A DNA stretch of 64,000 bases, taken from Megalonaias nervosa. Taxonomy: Eukaryota > Mollusca > Bivalvia > Unionida > Unionidae. The notes beneath the pieces were generated by a model, which did not search any database, was not told the origin of the DNA, and saw only the letters and a list, made by a program, of their open reading frames with translations. Of this stretch, positions 12,783 to 24,819 are shown one piece after another. A program made the translations under genes and the position numbers. The DNA lies in NCBI GenBank assembly GCA_016617855.1, contig JAECUM010003654.1, positions 1-64,000 on the forward strand, read 5' to 3'. Position 1 is the stretch's first letter. The number at the start of each line of letters is the position of its first letter.

Positions 12783-14438
12783 ATGCCTCGTACTTGTGTG
12801 AACAATGCAGATAACTTCTGCTATGTTTGTGGTGAAGTGACTTTCGCATCACAAAAGCGTAGTATAACCACTATGGTTATGAAAGCCTATTACTTTTATT
12901 TTGACTGCAGAATTGGAGATCAGGAAAAGAGGTGGATACCACACATATGCTTCAACACTTGTGCAACAAGTCTTTGCCAGTGGTTGAACAGGAAAAGGAA
13001 ATCTATGCCTTTTGCACTGCTAATGATCTGGAGAGAGCCAACAGATAATATCAGCAAGAGTTATTTATGCATGGTGCCTCCAGTTGGGAAAGGTGTGTCA
13101 AAGAAGAAGTGGACTGTGCATTATCCAAACGTTCCATTTTTACACCCAGTACCCCAGGGAGAAGGACTGCCGGCTCCTGATGCACCAGAATCATTCTCAC
13201 TTGAGTCAGACGAGGAAAGGAAGATGATGAAACTTCTAGTTCTGAACCATTAATGTCACATGACCCATGTTTGCCTCATCCTCCTCTTTTGAACCACACA
13301 TCATAACACAAAGTGAACTGAATGACCTTGTTAAGGATTTGGAACTATCCAAGAGTAAGGCAGAGTTGTTGGGCTCCAGACTACAGCAGTGGAATTTCCT
13401 GGCAGGTGACATTAGGGTTTCCATGTTCCGTGACTGTCAAAAAAATCTTGTCCCATTCTTCTTCATGGAAGGTGATCTTGTAGCCTGCAACTACATCGAT
13501 GGGGTGATGACAGCCCTCCACATCATTCATGAGCCAGATGAGTGGAGACTGTTCATTAATTCATCGAAGACGATTCGTAAATCTGTTTTGCTGCATAATG
13601 GCAATGTTTTGCTATCAATTCCAGTTTGTCATGCAGTCCATATGAAGGAAACCTATGAAAACACGAAACAACTTTTGAGGTACATCAAATATAATTAACA
13701 TCAGTGGCACCTTTGTGGCAATTTGAAGGTCCTTGGTCTCTTTGCTTGGTCTGCAGACTGGATACACAAAGTACTGTTGTTTTCGGTGCGAGAGATTACC
13801 ACTACATCAAGAGATATTGGCCACTGCGACAGTCATTGGAGCCTGGGAGGAAAAGTGTTCAGTGTCCACCACTTGTTGAATCAATGAAGATTTTGTTACC
13901 ACACATGCACACCAAGCTGGGTCTGATGAGGAACTTTGTCAAGGTCATATACAAAACACAAGCAGCTTTAAAGTACCTTCGTGGAAAATTTACAAGGTTA
14001 AGTGAAACTAAGATAAAAGAAGGCGTCTTTGTTGGTCCTCAGATTCGCGAACTTCTTCGAAACGATGCCTTTGACCGTGCACTGCATGGCAAGGAAATGA
14101 CGGCATGGAAAGCCTTCCAGTTAGTGGCAACAAATATTCTCGGAAACAACATGGAGTTGGTAGAAAACCTCCACAAGGCATACAAAAGCCTTTTTAGCAA
14201 CATATCACTAAAGATACGTTATTTGCACTCTCATCTACATTTTTTTCCACCTAACTGCGGAGCAGTGAGCGACGTGCACAGCGAACGATTTCACCAGGGC
14301 ATTGCAGCAATGGAGAAATGCTATCAGGGCAAATGGAGCCTATCAATACTTGGAGACTATTGCTAGACAGTGACAAGAGATGCTCCATATAATAAATACA
14401 ATAGACAAGCCCAGAAGTGCCGAGTAGACACTGAATAA
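12783..14438 (+). pseudogene. Frameshifted copy of a multi-copy transposon-like protein family
   Basis: A clear ATG at 12783 opens MPRTCVNNADNFCYVCGE, whose Cys pairs, with HICFNTC about 45 residues later, look like a zinc-binding N-terminus. The reading must change frame near 13215, near 13265 and twice between about 13690 and 13800. The last in-frame break is a TAG at 14364, where the family has Trp in DYCW; coding similarity runs on to a TAA at 14436. Conserved pieces by position are LNDLVKDLELSKSKAELLGS (13320), DEWRLFINSSK (13540), HAVHMKETYENTK (13635), LLGLQTGYTK (about 13735, other frame), GLMRNFVK (13920) and SERFHQGIAAMEK (14280). I recall the same order in a family found in many copies in arthropod genomes, with D...D...E spacing that suggests an RNase H-like fold. 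Its activity is not known to me. This copy cannot make a full protein. Confidence 0.7.
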
Positions 14439-15280
14439 GGACTATACTATGTACTTATATATACATAATAGTCTTTTGCCTTTTGTTTCATGATAAATAT
14501 TATTTATATAACACTTCTGCTGTTTATTAAAGTGGTACATAAACAGGACAGGTGAAATATTGGCATATAAAGCACCCATAAACACAAGAAAAGACCTAGG
14601 TTTACATTTTTGAAACTCTACTATCTACACAATATACATAGACGTAAAATCTAAAACCTTAAACATCTTGGAAACAGTAGCCAATCATTTGTTTTAATTG
14701 TCATATTTGAATTCAGCACATCAAATTCCATAAAAAATAGCACATTTTATCTCAGAAGCAGACGACATCTAAACAATTGTAGACCAGTGTTATCAGAGAA
14801 AGACGGATGGAAAGATATGAGTCAGTTCCTGTGAACCACTGGGAACATCCTAGTAGTAAACATATTTGTGATTTCTTTGCAAATAATTCATACAAGCGAA
14901 TTCATTCTAATTGGATTATAACTGCTGTGTCTTGTACGTTATTCATTTCATGGGCAAAGGTGTTTGTAAAAAGATTGGAAAAAGGCAATGCAAAAACAAC
15001 TTGTTTGGCCGCCAAAACTTGGCACGGGCCTCTTCACTACCTCTTAGTACTTCAACAACTCACTTCATATTCCTGTCTCCCCATTTATCTGGTGTTTGCA
15101 CTTGCGCACTTCCGTTAATATGGGATGAAAAAAAGCCAGCAGTACCCGAAGTGTACAGACCCTCTACTGGTAAATGGGAAATAATGCCAGATTTCACTGA
15201 ATTACAATATACCATATATATATATATGGCTGAATCATGTTAAGGCGGCATCTAAGTTCATTGACATATTATGCTCCATG
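14439..15280. other. Non-coding, no feature seen
   Basis: AT-rich. The short ORFs at 14807-15243 overlap each other and show no domain. It may include the 3' flank of the preceding element, but I cannot find its boundary. Confidence 0.45.
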
Positions 15281-15656
15281 ACAATTGCTACATGTATTAT
15301 TCTAAGTACAACAATTACTGCATGTATTATTGTAAGTACAACAATAACTGCATGCATTTTTGTAAGTACAACAGTTACTACATGTATTATTGTAAATATA
15401 ACAATCACTACATGTATTATTTTAAGTACAACAATTACTACATTTATTATTGTAAATACAACAGTTACTACATGTATTATTGTAAGCACAACAATAACTG
15501 CATGTATTATTGCAAACATAACAATAACTGCATGCATGTTTGTAAGTACAACGGTACTACATGTATTATTGTAAGTACAACAATAACTGCATGCATTTTT
15601 GTAAGTACAACAGTTACTACATGTATTATTGTAAGTACAACAATTACTGCATGTAT
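15281..15656. repeat. 30-bp minisatellite, about 12.5 units
   Basis: The unit is roughly 'aattactgcatgtattattg' plus 'taagtacaac'. Units alternate between TACTACATGTATTATT and AACTGCATGCATTTTT types. Because 30 is a multiple of 3, several frames stay open through the array (the frames at 15271-15729, 15278-15574 and 15235-15537); these are not genes. Confidence 0.95.
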
Positions 15657-15699
15657 AAATACGACAATATTTCAGACAACTGACTTTATTATTTATGGA

Positions 15700-15820
15700 T
15701 TATGTATTACAACATTACAACATGTGTAGTATGCATGATTATGTATTACTGCAATACAACACGTTTAGTATGCATGATCATATATTACCACATTACAACA
15801 CGTGCAGTATGCATGATTAT
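15700..15820. repeat. 39-bp minisatellite, left block of the composite repeat
   Basis: Three units of about 39 bp, each carrying a 'tattacaacattacaaca' segment and a 'cgtgcagtatgcatgatt' segment. The same unit appears as three copies at 17075-17200, on the other side of the 1.1-kb core. Confidence 0.9.
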
Positions 15821-16951
15821 TATATGCTCATTTTTTTCTCCGTTAACTTTACATTGTCAGAATCGTGCAATATTTTACGATATTGCACACCTTCATATTG
15901 CACTCACGTGCAAGACACGTGTGCCCAACAGTGTATTAGGACCTACTTTGTAAACAAATCATTTACACTCGTGTAGTAGACGTTTTACGTTTTTGTTGAT
16001 TAAATTTGTTTCTGAATGAACTAAAGCAGATGTTTCATGGACTGCCACATATCAGCAGCTTTGGCACATTCCGCGTTAACTTTTTTGATATAAGGTTTCA
16101 GATTTAGACTAGCTATAGACGCCAGACAGGGTCCCTACAAATAACATGCAAGTTATAAGACATAAACTGTCTTCTATAGCTGGTAATAAAAAATGGCAAA
16201 AATATACTTACAATTTTACATCCTGAATTTCCTCAAAATGTACTTTCTTAGTTCTGCAAATCCGAATTACACGAGCCATGTCATGGGTTCTCAAGGTTGA
16301 TCACACAGTTCGAAATTGTACTGTAATTTGGAGCATATTCCAATTGCAGTTACATCCTCCATACTGCACTCAAAATGGAATAAACATTAAATTCCACAGC
16401 GTCTTTTCGATAATTGCAATTGAAAGACTTCATATTTTTTCCCACATTATGATCTGAATCATTCAATGACAGAACAGAAACACGCATGCCTATGTCAACA
16501 CACTTCAGCCTCGCTGCTTCAGTACGATGTATTTCATGTAGAACTGGCACAGACACTGCTGGAATCCGATGTAAGTTACTTCATGTAGATAAATCCAGAC
16601 CATAATTATGAAATTGCGTCGAATCGACAAAAATACCAAAACGTATTCATTCCAGATCAAATGGAAAAGTTGTTGCAATGCGCATTCATTCACAATATGA
16701 CTCCAAATTTGAATTTTAAGTAGACCAAACGCCATTTTCTTTCGAAACTTACGTCTAGCGCGCGACCAACTTCAAATTTATCTGGGCGGAGTTACGTGCG
16801 CATTGATAATGTTTTTGTGTAATGATGCATCTACGCTTGTGTATTTAGTTTGGAATACGGCATACATTCAGTTACTTTGTTTCTTGTAGTGTATTTTTAT
16901 TTATATATTTAAGCCTTAGGTAGAATAAGAAAATGAGCATATAATAAAAAA
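15821..16951 (+). mobile_element. Composite repeat, copy 1: core segment
   Basis: About 1.13 kb of sequence that recurs at 54188-55311 in the same orientation and, in pieces, inverted at 55431-55795 and 57561-57925. The left end reads 'tatatgctcatttttttctc', the right end 'agaaaatgagcatataataa', so the core has short inverted termini around ATATGCTCATTTT. A 76-codon minus-strand frame (16505-16735) exists in copies 1 and 2, but the third copy has a stop and a shift in it, and five of the nine base changes between copies 1 and 2 alter the residue. I see no transposase, so the element is presumably non-autonomous. Confidence 0.7.
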
Positions 16952-17074
16952 GTTACTGCATTTGTATGGGAAAATATGAACTCGTTTTGTTGGATGGATA
17001 TACTGCACTTCCAAGGTCGTGCAGTATAGCCATCCGAAAAACTCGTTCATATTTTCCCATACAAATGCAGTAAC
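16952..17074. repeat. 123-bp near-perfect palindrome (terminal hairpin)
   Basis: The left arm 'gttactgcatttgtatggga' continues with 'aaatatgaactcg'. The right arm is its complement and ends 'cccatacaaatgcagtaac'. The arms enclose 'actgcacttccaaggtcgtg' near the centre. Similar palindromes lie at 54083-54187 and 55312-55430. As single-stranded DNA this would fold into a hairpin of about 55 bp with a short loop. Confidence 0.9.
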
Positions 17075-17200
17075 CTATAATTATATATTACCAAAGTACA
17101 ACACGTGCAGTATGCATAATTATATATTACCACATTACAACACGTGCAATATACATGATTATATATTACAACATTACAACACGTGCAGTATGCATGATAA
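17075..17200. repeat. 39-bp minisatellite, right block of the composite repeat
   Basis: Three units of the same 39-bp repeat as at 15700-15820, beginning directly after the palindrome ('taacctataattat'). Confidence 0.9.
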
Positions 17201-19204
17201 GATAAGAATTCAATATGTATCTTGATACATTTGAACACATGTATCCAAAATTAATAGTTTTAATTATATATTTTATGATAAGTTTCAGAGGAAATGACTA
17301 TTATAGTCATTTTGTTATCGTTAGTTCAATGTCAATTGTTAAAAGTAGTTTCTAAACTGACACTCATGGTGTCCAAAATCTTGTACAGCTTTCCATCCCA
17401 TTGTACTTTTGAAACTAATTAATTGTATAAAGAAACAATAAAAGTGTTATCCCTCTTAGTGAGAATCTTAGGAAATATCAAAAGTCCGGAACGAGAAGAT
17501 ATGGAAGAAATGCTTCCAAGGCAACAGTACAATAATCATAGGATGTTTGCCTGAGGGAGGAGAACTCTGCAAGAAGATGGTAATTTAAGGTCTTTATCAG
17601 AGATAGAATAGTTCAGCTGTTTGCAAACCTTGCTTACAGTTTTGAATAATAACATACACCATGTACATGTTTTAAGATATATTCAATATTGCTCTCATTT
17701 TGCACCTCGAATCAAATATTGGATAATTGCTATACATGACTATAACTTTATTCTCCAGCCACTTGTAAAGGATACGTGGCATTAGAAAAGTGACTTGTCG
17801 TGGCCACATTTTTACTAATACTCTTTTCTACTTCGTATTTGCTTCATTTTACAGTCTAATATTTATAATGTTGTAAAAGGGGAGCATATATAATTATATG
17901 GATATTATCCGATTGTATGTTTCATTAGTAGGTACTTAATTATGAACTGCAATGTGTGAACTGACCATTTAATATTTCGGGGGAGGAGGTACCTGGCGAT
18001 TTTCTATTAAGTCACAGTATTTATATCTCTTTTACCTCAAGACAATTTTTTTACAACTAATATAACTGATATACAATGTTCTTTTTTTCTATAAATCAAA
18101 GTAATATTATTATTCTTTTTCAAGCTATTTGAGGGCTGGAAATTGTTTTCCGAAAAAATCCCAGGTGGTCCTCCTTTCTGTACAGTGTCAGCCCGAAATC
18201 GTATAGTCCAGTTTATTTTATGTGCAATGTACCGTCTTATATGCATGCAGTTTCTGTTTCTAAAATGATTAACCTGTTCATTTTACTGTTTTATTTACAA
18301 ATTTGTCAGAATAACAGTTATTTGTTTATTATTCAAACTATAAACTATCAAACGTAAAATAGCTTTTTATATATTTAGTGCAAGTTTTCCACTCCTGCCT
18401 CCTACACACACAGACACACCATAGCAGATAGGTATTCAAAATCACTGACGGAACCGTCGTGAAGCAGATGGAAAATAAATATTGTTAAAAGCGTAAGATA
18501 AGAACAAAATGTATGTTCGGCAGGATCAAGTCTACAGGAAAATATCACATTTTGCTACGATTCAAGAATGTACTAAACCAAATATCTTAGATCGGTATGC
18601 CAGTGTATAAAATGACTGCTGATATTATGCCCGAGTTACTGAAGTATACATAAATTTGCCTGTCGGAATACCGGTCAAAGATATTGTGTCTACTACATTC
18701 TCAAATTGTATCAGATGTTCAAAAATGAAATTTGATATTTTCCGGTGCAATGGACCTTGCTGAACCTAACATTTTTCTTCCCATCAGACACGTTTTGCCA
18801 TATTGAATTTTTTGAAGCTTCCCGAAGGTGACTAGGAATACCTTGAATTTGTACAAGGACACTTAATTGTGCCTTTATGTACAATAAACAATACATATAA
18901 AGCTGTACATAATTATCAGTTTCATTACATAAAAAATTGATCTTTAATCTGCTTCTCATTATATATCCAACTTGATCGTGAAAGATCTAAGGTCTCAAAA
19001 TCAGCCTAAAGTCTACATACTTTAAATTGTTTTTAAACACGATGTCGTGACTGAGCAAACAGTTCACATTCCATTTGATCCCACAATTGGTCAGACAAAC
19101 GAATTGCTGAGATACACAAGTAATCTTCATTTTGTAGGATTGAGTTTCCCGTAAAACAAAGTAAATTCTCTACCGATTCAATATTCTTTATTGTATTCCA
19201 ATCA
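17201..19204. other. Non-coding, no feature seen
   Basis: AT-rich, without repeat arrays or credible coding frames. The frames at 18037-18246 and 18711-18959 (minus) show no domain. Confidence 0.5.
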
Positions 19205-19412
19205 GGTAGGCCACTAGTGGCCTAGTGGTTTAAAACGATCGCTTATACCTTTACCGATCATTGGCATACTACTTATGTCCGCGTGGATTCGAATCTCGGG
19301 CTCGGTCAATCAACGTAGGTATGTGAGAAGCTTGCCAATAGCTTCCTGTGGGTCGCTGGTTCTTACTGGGGTGTGCTAAAAATGGTGTTAAACCAAAAAA
19401 CAACAAGAACAA
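19205..19412 (+). mobile_element. tRNA-derived SINE with (AAC) tail
   Basis: The A-box region 'tggcctagtggtttaaaacg' (19217) and a good B box 'gtggattcgaatctcgg' (about 19280) mark a tRNA-like promoter head. The body continues with 'agcttcctgtgggtcgctgg' and ends 'ctaaaaatggtgttaaacc' followed by an AAC-rich tail. Its 3' part matches the SINE at 10.8 kb but lacks about 50 bp of the middle present there. It would be transcribed by RNA polymerase III and copied by a partner LINE. Confidence 0.8.
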
Positions 19413-20451
19413 GTATTACAATCACGATATACAAAGCCTTCTTCACCTACCCGCAACCATCTTATTCCGTTGGTTTGGAAAGTTAAATATCATCGCTCCA
19501 TATTGGCGCTTATACTTACTAAAAGAAATCTTGCGCAGCATTGTTGAATGAGTTGTATCAATATCAGATTTGGTGCGGCATTGATGCTCTTGTGTGTTGT
19601 TATTCTGGGCCGCATCCGAAACTAATGATTCTGCACTTGCGTATCGTTTATGTATTCTGGAATGACTTGAAAACATGCGAAACGTTCTGAGTAGAAAAAT
19701 AAGACGTGCTCTCTTACTTAATTTTCAAAACGGTAAAATAGGAAATTATTTTAATCGGTATCATTGTTTTTGAGGAAAACACACATGCCATATCAGTCAG
19801 AGTTTCAGCAAGTTAAGGGTTATAGCTCTGTAAATTTTCTAACATTAAAGTTGTCAAACGTTTAGATCATTGAACATGGAATAAAATATCAGTAAATGTA
19901 TCAAAATTCAACTTGGATATGTTCAGCTCGTTCACGTGTGCAAACACAAACATTCATCGGGGTATGAGAGGCGGTATTGGCTCAGAATTTTATTATTTCA
20001 TTGTTTGAAAATTTTGAACACCCCTACACACCTCCCCTATCACATGTTACAATGTTCAACATTACAGGATTTGCTAATGGATGTGGAGATCTAGTGAACG
20101 GTTTAAAAAAGATCTATGTCTGATTCTGATCATTTTAAAATACATCATTTATCCTTTATTTTCTTTGATATATTAATGTTGGATTAAATATCGAATACGT
20201 GTGAGAAAATTATGTTGTTATATGCTTGCCTTGTACTATGTACAATTGCACTCTGTCGATGCAGTATTAAGGCGAAACGTTTGTTAAAAAATTAGTTGTA
20301 TCATCCGTGAATTTTTGACTTGATAATGTGAAAGATAATTTATTTTCACGGTTTCCAATATAAATATGTGTTACAGTTGTATAACACAACATAATGTCAT
20401 GCTGTCATGATACTCTATGGCATACGTAACACTTAATGGAAGTTACATATT

Positions 20452-20496
<45 letters not shown>

Positions 20497-20571
20497 CAAT
20501 CTAAACCATTGAAATTATGGTGTGAAGTCTATTTTGGGTATTATTCAAAACCAATGATAAAAAAGGATTAC
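19413..20571. other. Non-coding with a (GT)n microsatellite
   Basis: A (GT)n tract lies at 20454-20495. No gene or other repeat is recognised. Confidence 0.5.
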
Positions 20572-20586
20572 ATTAAAGCAAAGATG
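20572..20586. repeat. Target-site duplication, 3' side of the LINE
   Basis: ATTAAAGCAAAGATG here and ATTAAACCAAAGATG at 26276-26290 differ at one of 15 positions. They flank the LINE exactly. Confidence 0.85.
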
Positions 20587-20880
20587 GTTGGTTGGTTGAT
20601 TGAATTTTTACGGCGCACCAGCACTGTTAGGCTATTTAGCGCCATACAAAAGGTTATATGTTTGATCATTTAAAGTGGTAAAAGGTTTCGCATCGACCAG
20701 CGACACGAAGCCAAACAGTTGAAAGTCAAACGATAAGATGGTAACGGTGATAAATAAATAAAGTTTCCCGATCAACAGGGAATGTAAATGGTGCATGAAA
20801 ATGAAAACAGATGAAAGATAATTAAAATTTAGGGACGGTATATATAGCACATGAAACTGCTGAAGGTGATAGTATAAAAG

Positions 20881-23800
20881 TTATAGCTTATAATAAATGT
20901 TTACTTCCTTCAGGAATTCTATAATACAAGACACGCTCACTGTATCAAAGAGCTCTCTAATGTCATGCACATCGTAATACTGATTACGCGTAGGTTGGAG
21001 GTCGAAACACTCCAACATTAATTGCTTAACGGTGAATGGTTCACTGCAAGAAATGCACTCTGGTGGGTCTTCTCCTTTTAGTATGTGGGAGTGGGTTAAA
21101 AAAGTATGACCATTTCGAATTCTTTCAATGACTACCTCCTCCCTACGGACGGCTCTGTAAGAAGGAGTCCATTCTCCTAGGGTTGGCTTGATGGCATGAC
21201 GTTTGTTATTCACGGTATCATTCCATGATGCCTGCCACTTCTGACGTAAAGACTTTTTGATACTAGGTTTAAAATCAGTATACGGTATTTTAAAATCAGA
21301 TGGTTCTAGGGATAGGGCCATTTTAGCAGCGCAGTCTGCTTTTTCATTACCTTTAATGCCAATATGGCTGGGTAACCAACAGTATAGTATATTGTGGGAG
21401 GTACTCAGCTTAGTATGTTTCAGAAGAATATTGGCTAATAATGGGTTCTCCAGTTTTCTGTTATGTAGTGACTGAAGTACTGATAGTGAGTCGGAGAAGA
21501 TGATGCTATTTAAAATAACGTTTGTTTTCAATATATTGCAAAGCAAGGTCTATTGCTCTGATTTCGGCTGACAAAATTGATGTGCCATTTGGCAAGAGAA
21601 ATTTTGTTGTGTGCTTTCCACTAACTAAGGCTGCAGCAGCCTTTTTCCTCATCTTTTGATCCATCAGTATAAATTCTTGTATAGTTTTCAAATTGGGTGA
21701 TGAGTTTATGATAAGAGTTGTGGAAGATGGAAGGGTTTGTCTACGATTTTTTTTCATCGTGTAACGCAAAAAATACTTTTGGTTGTTGAAGTAGCCAGGG
21801 AGGTGTTTCGGAGTTGGACGTTTTCTGAATTTTTGAAAGATCAATTTTGGTACTGTCAAGGCTGGATGATATTCTAATGCGAAAGGAAGGTGTGGCGTTT
21901 GGTTTCTTTTCGTATAAGGGTTTGTATTTGGGTTGAAATACAGCCGAAAAAGCAGGGTTCAGAGGGTCTGATCTTAATTTGAGAGCATACTGTGCGGAAA
22001 GCATTTCTCTACGATATGATAAAGATGGTTCGTTCGCTTGAACAAGAAGGCTTTCACACGGGAATGTCTTAAATGCTCCTAAAGCGAATCTTATTCCTTG
22101 ATGATTAATTGGGTTAAGCATCTTCAAATAGGACTTCCTAGCTGAACCATAAACAACGAAACCATAGTCTAGTTTGGAGCGAATAAACGTTCTATATAAA
22201 CTGAGGATGACTTTTCTATCAGCACCCAAGTCAGTGTGCGCTACTACTTTAAGTAGATCAAGAGATTTCAAGCATTTAGCTTTCAAGTTCTTTAGGTGTG
22301 GACTAAAAGTCAGTTTTCTGTCGAAGATAATGCCTAGAAACTTTGTTTCCTCAACAACTGGAATAGGTGTTCCGTCCAGCGTGAGTTTAAGTTCATCATG
22401 ATGTCTTTGTAACTGACAAAAATGCATACATACTGTTTTAGATTGGGAGAATTTGAAACCGTTAGTATTGGCCCAATTTTGAATCTTGCTGATATTCTGC
22501 TGTAGTTGTCTTTCAAGTGTATGCATGTGCTTTGATCGATAACATATTAGAAAGTCATCAACGTATAAGGAGCAATCCACACTAGGAACCAGACACTTGG
22601 TGATGCTATTGATTTTTATGTTGAAAAGCGTCACATATAAAATACTGCCCTGGGGCACACCCATCTCTTGCTTCTGCATATCAGAGAGGGTGGAACCCAC
22701 TCGTACCTTGAATTCTCTGAGAGAAAGTTTGATATGAAAGAGGGCAGACGGCCTTTTAGACTCAGATCGTGCAGGTCATTTAGTATCCCGTACTTCCATG
22801 TCGTGTCATAGGCCTTTTCCAAATCAAAGAAAACCGCTACTAAATGTTCCTTCTTGATAAAAGCGTCGGGGATAAATGTTTCCAGTCTAACCAGATGATC
22901 ATTGGTGCTACGACCATAACGAAAGCCAGTTAGGAAAGGAGATATTAAATTGTAGGTTTCCAAATACCATACAAGCCGAGAATTGATGATTCATTCCATT
23001 GTTTTGCATACACAGCTAGTCAGTAATATGGGTCAATAGTTGATAGGATCTGCGCTATCTTTGCCTGGTTTGGGAATTGGTATTATTGTTGATTCTTTCC
23101 AAATTTTTGGTACATTACCAGTAATCCATAGATCATTGAAGATTTCCAGAAGAACTGTTAATAATGGTTCTAGAAAGTGTTTCAAAAACTGGTAATGTAT
23201 ATCGTCAGGCCCAGCAGATGTATCATGGGCCTTATTCAAAGATTCCGTAAGCTCCAACAATGAAAACGGTTGATTATAACTTTCCGAGGTATTCGATGCA
23301 AATTTCAACCGTGTCTTTCCTTTTTGAGCTTTTAATCTTCGGAAAGCTTCTGAATAATTAGACGATGATGAATTTTTAGAGAAACAATCAGCAAGTATAT
23401 TAACTATTTCATGTTTGGAATTGAAATTGTTGTTATTTAGTTTCAGATGTCGGAATGAACTGTGTTTTCCTTTTCCATTTAATTTGCGGATCGTGTCCCA
23501 AACATTCTTTATAGAGGAACGAGCATTTAAAGTTGAAACATACTTTTTCCATGATGCTCTTTTACTTTCTTTAATCGTGCGGCGAGCTTTAGCCCGAACG
23601 ATATGGTACTTGGTTAAATTTTTACATTCTTTGGTGAACCACGATTTTGGGGTTCTTTTACAGTTCGATGAGGACTTAGGAATGGATTCATCTGCAATCT
23701 CAATTAAGGCAGAAGTGAAATGACGAATGGGGTCACTGTCATTTAACACGGTATCCTTGTTAAGCCTAACTGTACAAAGTGTTTCAAACTTGGCTCAGTC

Positions 23801-24500
23801 GGCCTTCTTTAAATTCCATTGTGGAACTGCGTCATCAATTGTAGATTTAATATTTTCAAGGGAGATTGGAAAGTGATCACTGCTGTGAAGGTCATCAGCG
23901 ACCTTCCAGTTATAATCCAAAAGTAGCGAAGGAGAACAAATTGTCAAGTCGATACACTTTTATGTACCCCTTCCTGGGTGTAAGTACGTCGGAGATTTGG
24001 TGTTATATAGACACAAGTCGTGTCTAGTAATGAAATCTTCAACCTTTTTGCCCCTGTCGCTTATGTAGTTTGATCCCCATAAAATGTTATGGGCATTAAA
24101 ATCACCGAGTAAAACAAATGGCGCAGGAAGTTGTTGCACAAGCGTGTCTAATTCATTTGGTAATAGGTTGGTGTTTGGTGGTATGTAAATAGAACAAAAG
24201 GTAATCACTCGATGTAGAGTGACACTCACAGCAATGGCTTGCAAATTTGTGTTTAAAGGGATGACGCTATGATGGGCTCTATTTTTCACAGCAATAGAAA
24301 CTCCTCCTGAGGCCCTGTGAACATTCTGAAAGTAGGCGTTAAACAGGGAGTAGTTTTTAAGTGTGATGTTATCCGTATCTTTTAAAAAAAGTTTCCTGAA
24401 GGCATAGTATTGTAGGATCATATTCATTTAAAAGCAGAAGAATATCATTGTAATTGGCTTTGAGTCCTCGACAGTTTCATTGTATGATGGTGTTCTTCAT
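20881..24500 (-). pseudogene. LINE ORF2: endonuclease, reverse transcriptase, RNase H; broken
   Basis: The probable start is the ATG at 24500-24498 (MKNTIIQ), followed at once by TGA where the family has the W of WNCRG. The apurinic-type endonuclease shows LLGDFNAHNILWGS (about 24115-24075) and the C-terminal SDHFPI (about 23880). The reverse transcriptase shows AGPDDIHYQFLK (23210), FFDLEKAYDTTW (about 22830-22790), PQGSI (22660) and the catalytic YVDD (about 22565). RNase H shows YTDGSK (21670), SAEIRAIDLAL (21570), FSDSLSVLQSL (21500) and WLPSHIGIKGNEKAD (about 21370-21330), followed by a C-terminal RIRNGHTFLTH segment and CISC. In-frame stops lie at 23958-23960, near 23797, at 23033-23035 and near 22991. 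Frameshifts lie near 24430, 22700, 21750, 21650 and 21540. The protein would prime on nicked target DNA and copy the element RNA. Confidence 0.9.
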
Positions 24501-24819
24501 TATAAGTTTAAAGGGGAGATTGTGAAGCTAGGTTAGACTTTTCGCGGAGACAATCTGTGTGGTTATTTCTCTGGAGGAAGTACGGGGATGATTTATTTTG
24601 TTGGTAGATCTGAAGTTACCTTGAGAACATGGAGCAGTTTTGTCTGCATCCATGCTCTCAGTGTCTCGAAACCTATTATAGAGTTTGATGGGGTCATCTG
24701 ACCCATTTTGCTGCCTATTTCCTTGGGATCTGCTTTTGTTCTTTGGTGATTTCGGTGTTGGGTATTATTAAAAGTTGTTTGGGTGGATGCCGTGTTTTTG
24801 TGCTTGGTAATTGGGTGTG

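Noticed and set aside
15235..15729. Overlapping ORFs of 98-152 codons encoding decapeptide repeats
   Set aside because: They exist only because the 30-bp minisatellite has a length divisible by three; several frames and both strands are open.
16505..16735. 76-codon ORF conserved in two composite-repeat copies (also 54868-55098)
   Set aside because: Copy 3 has an in-frame stop and shift, and five of nine base differences between copies 1 and 2 change the residue, so there is no sign of protein constraint.
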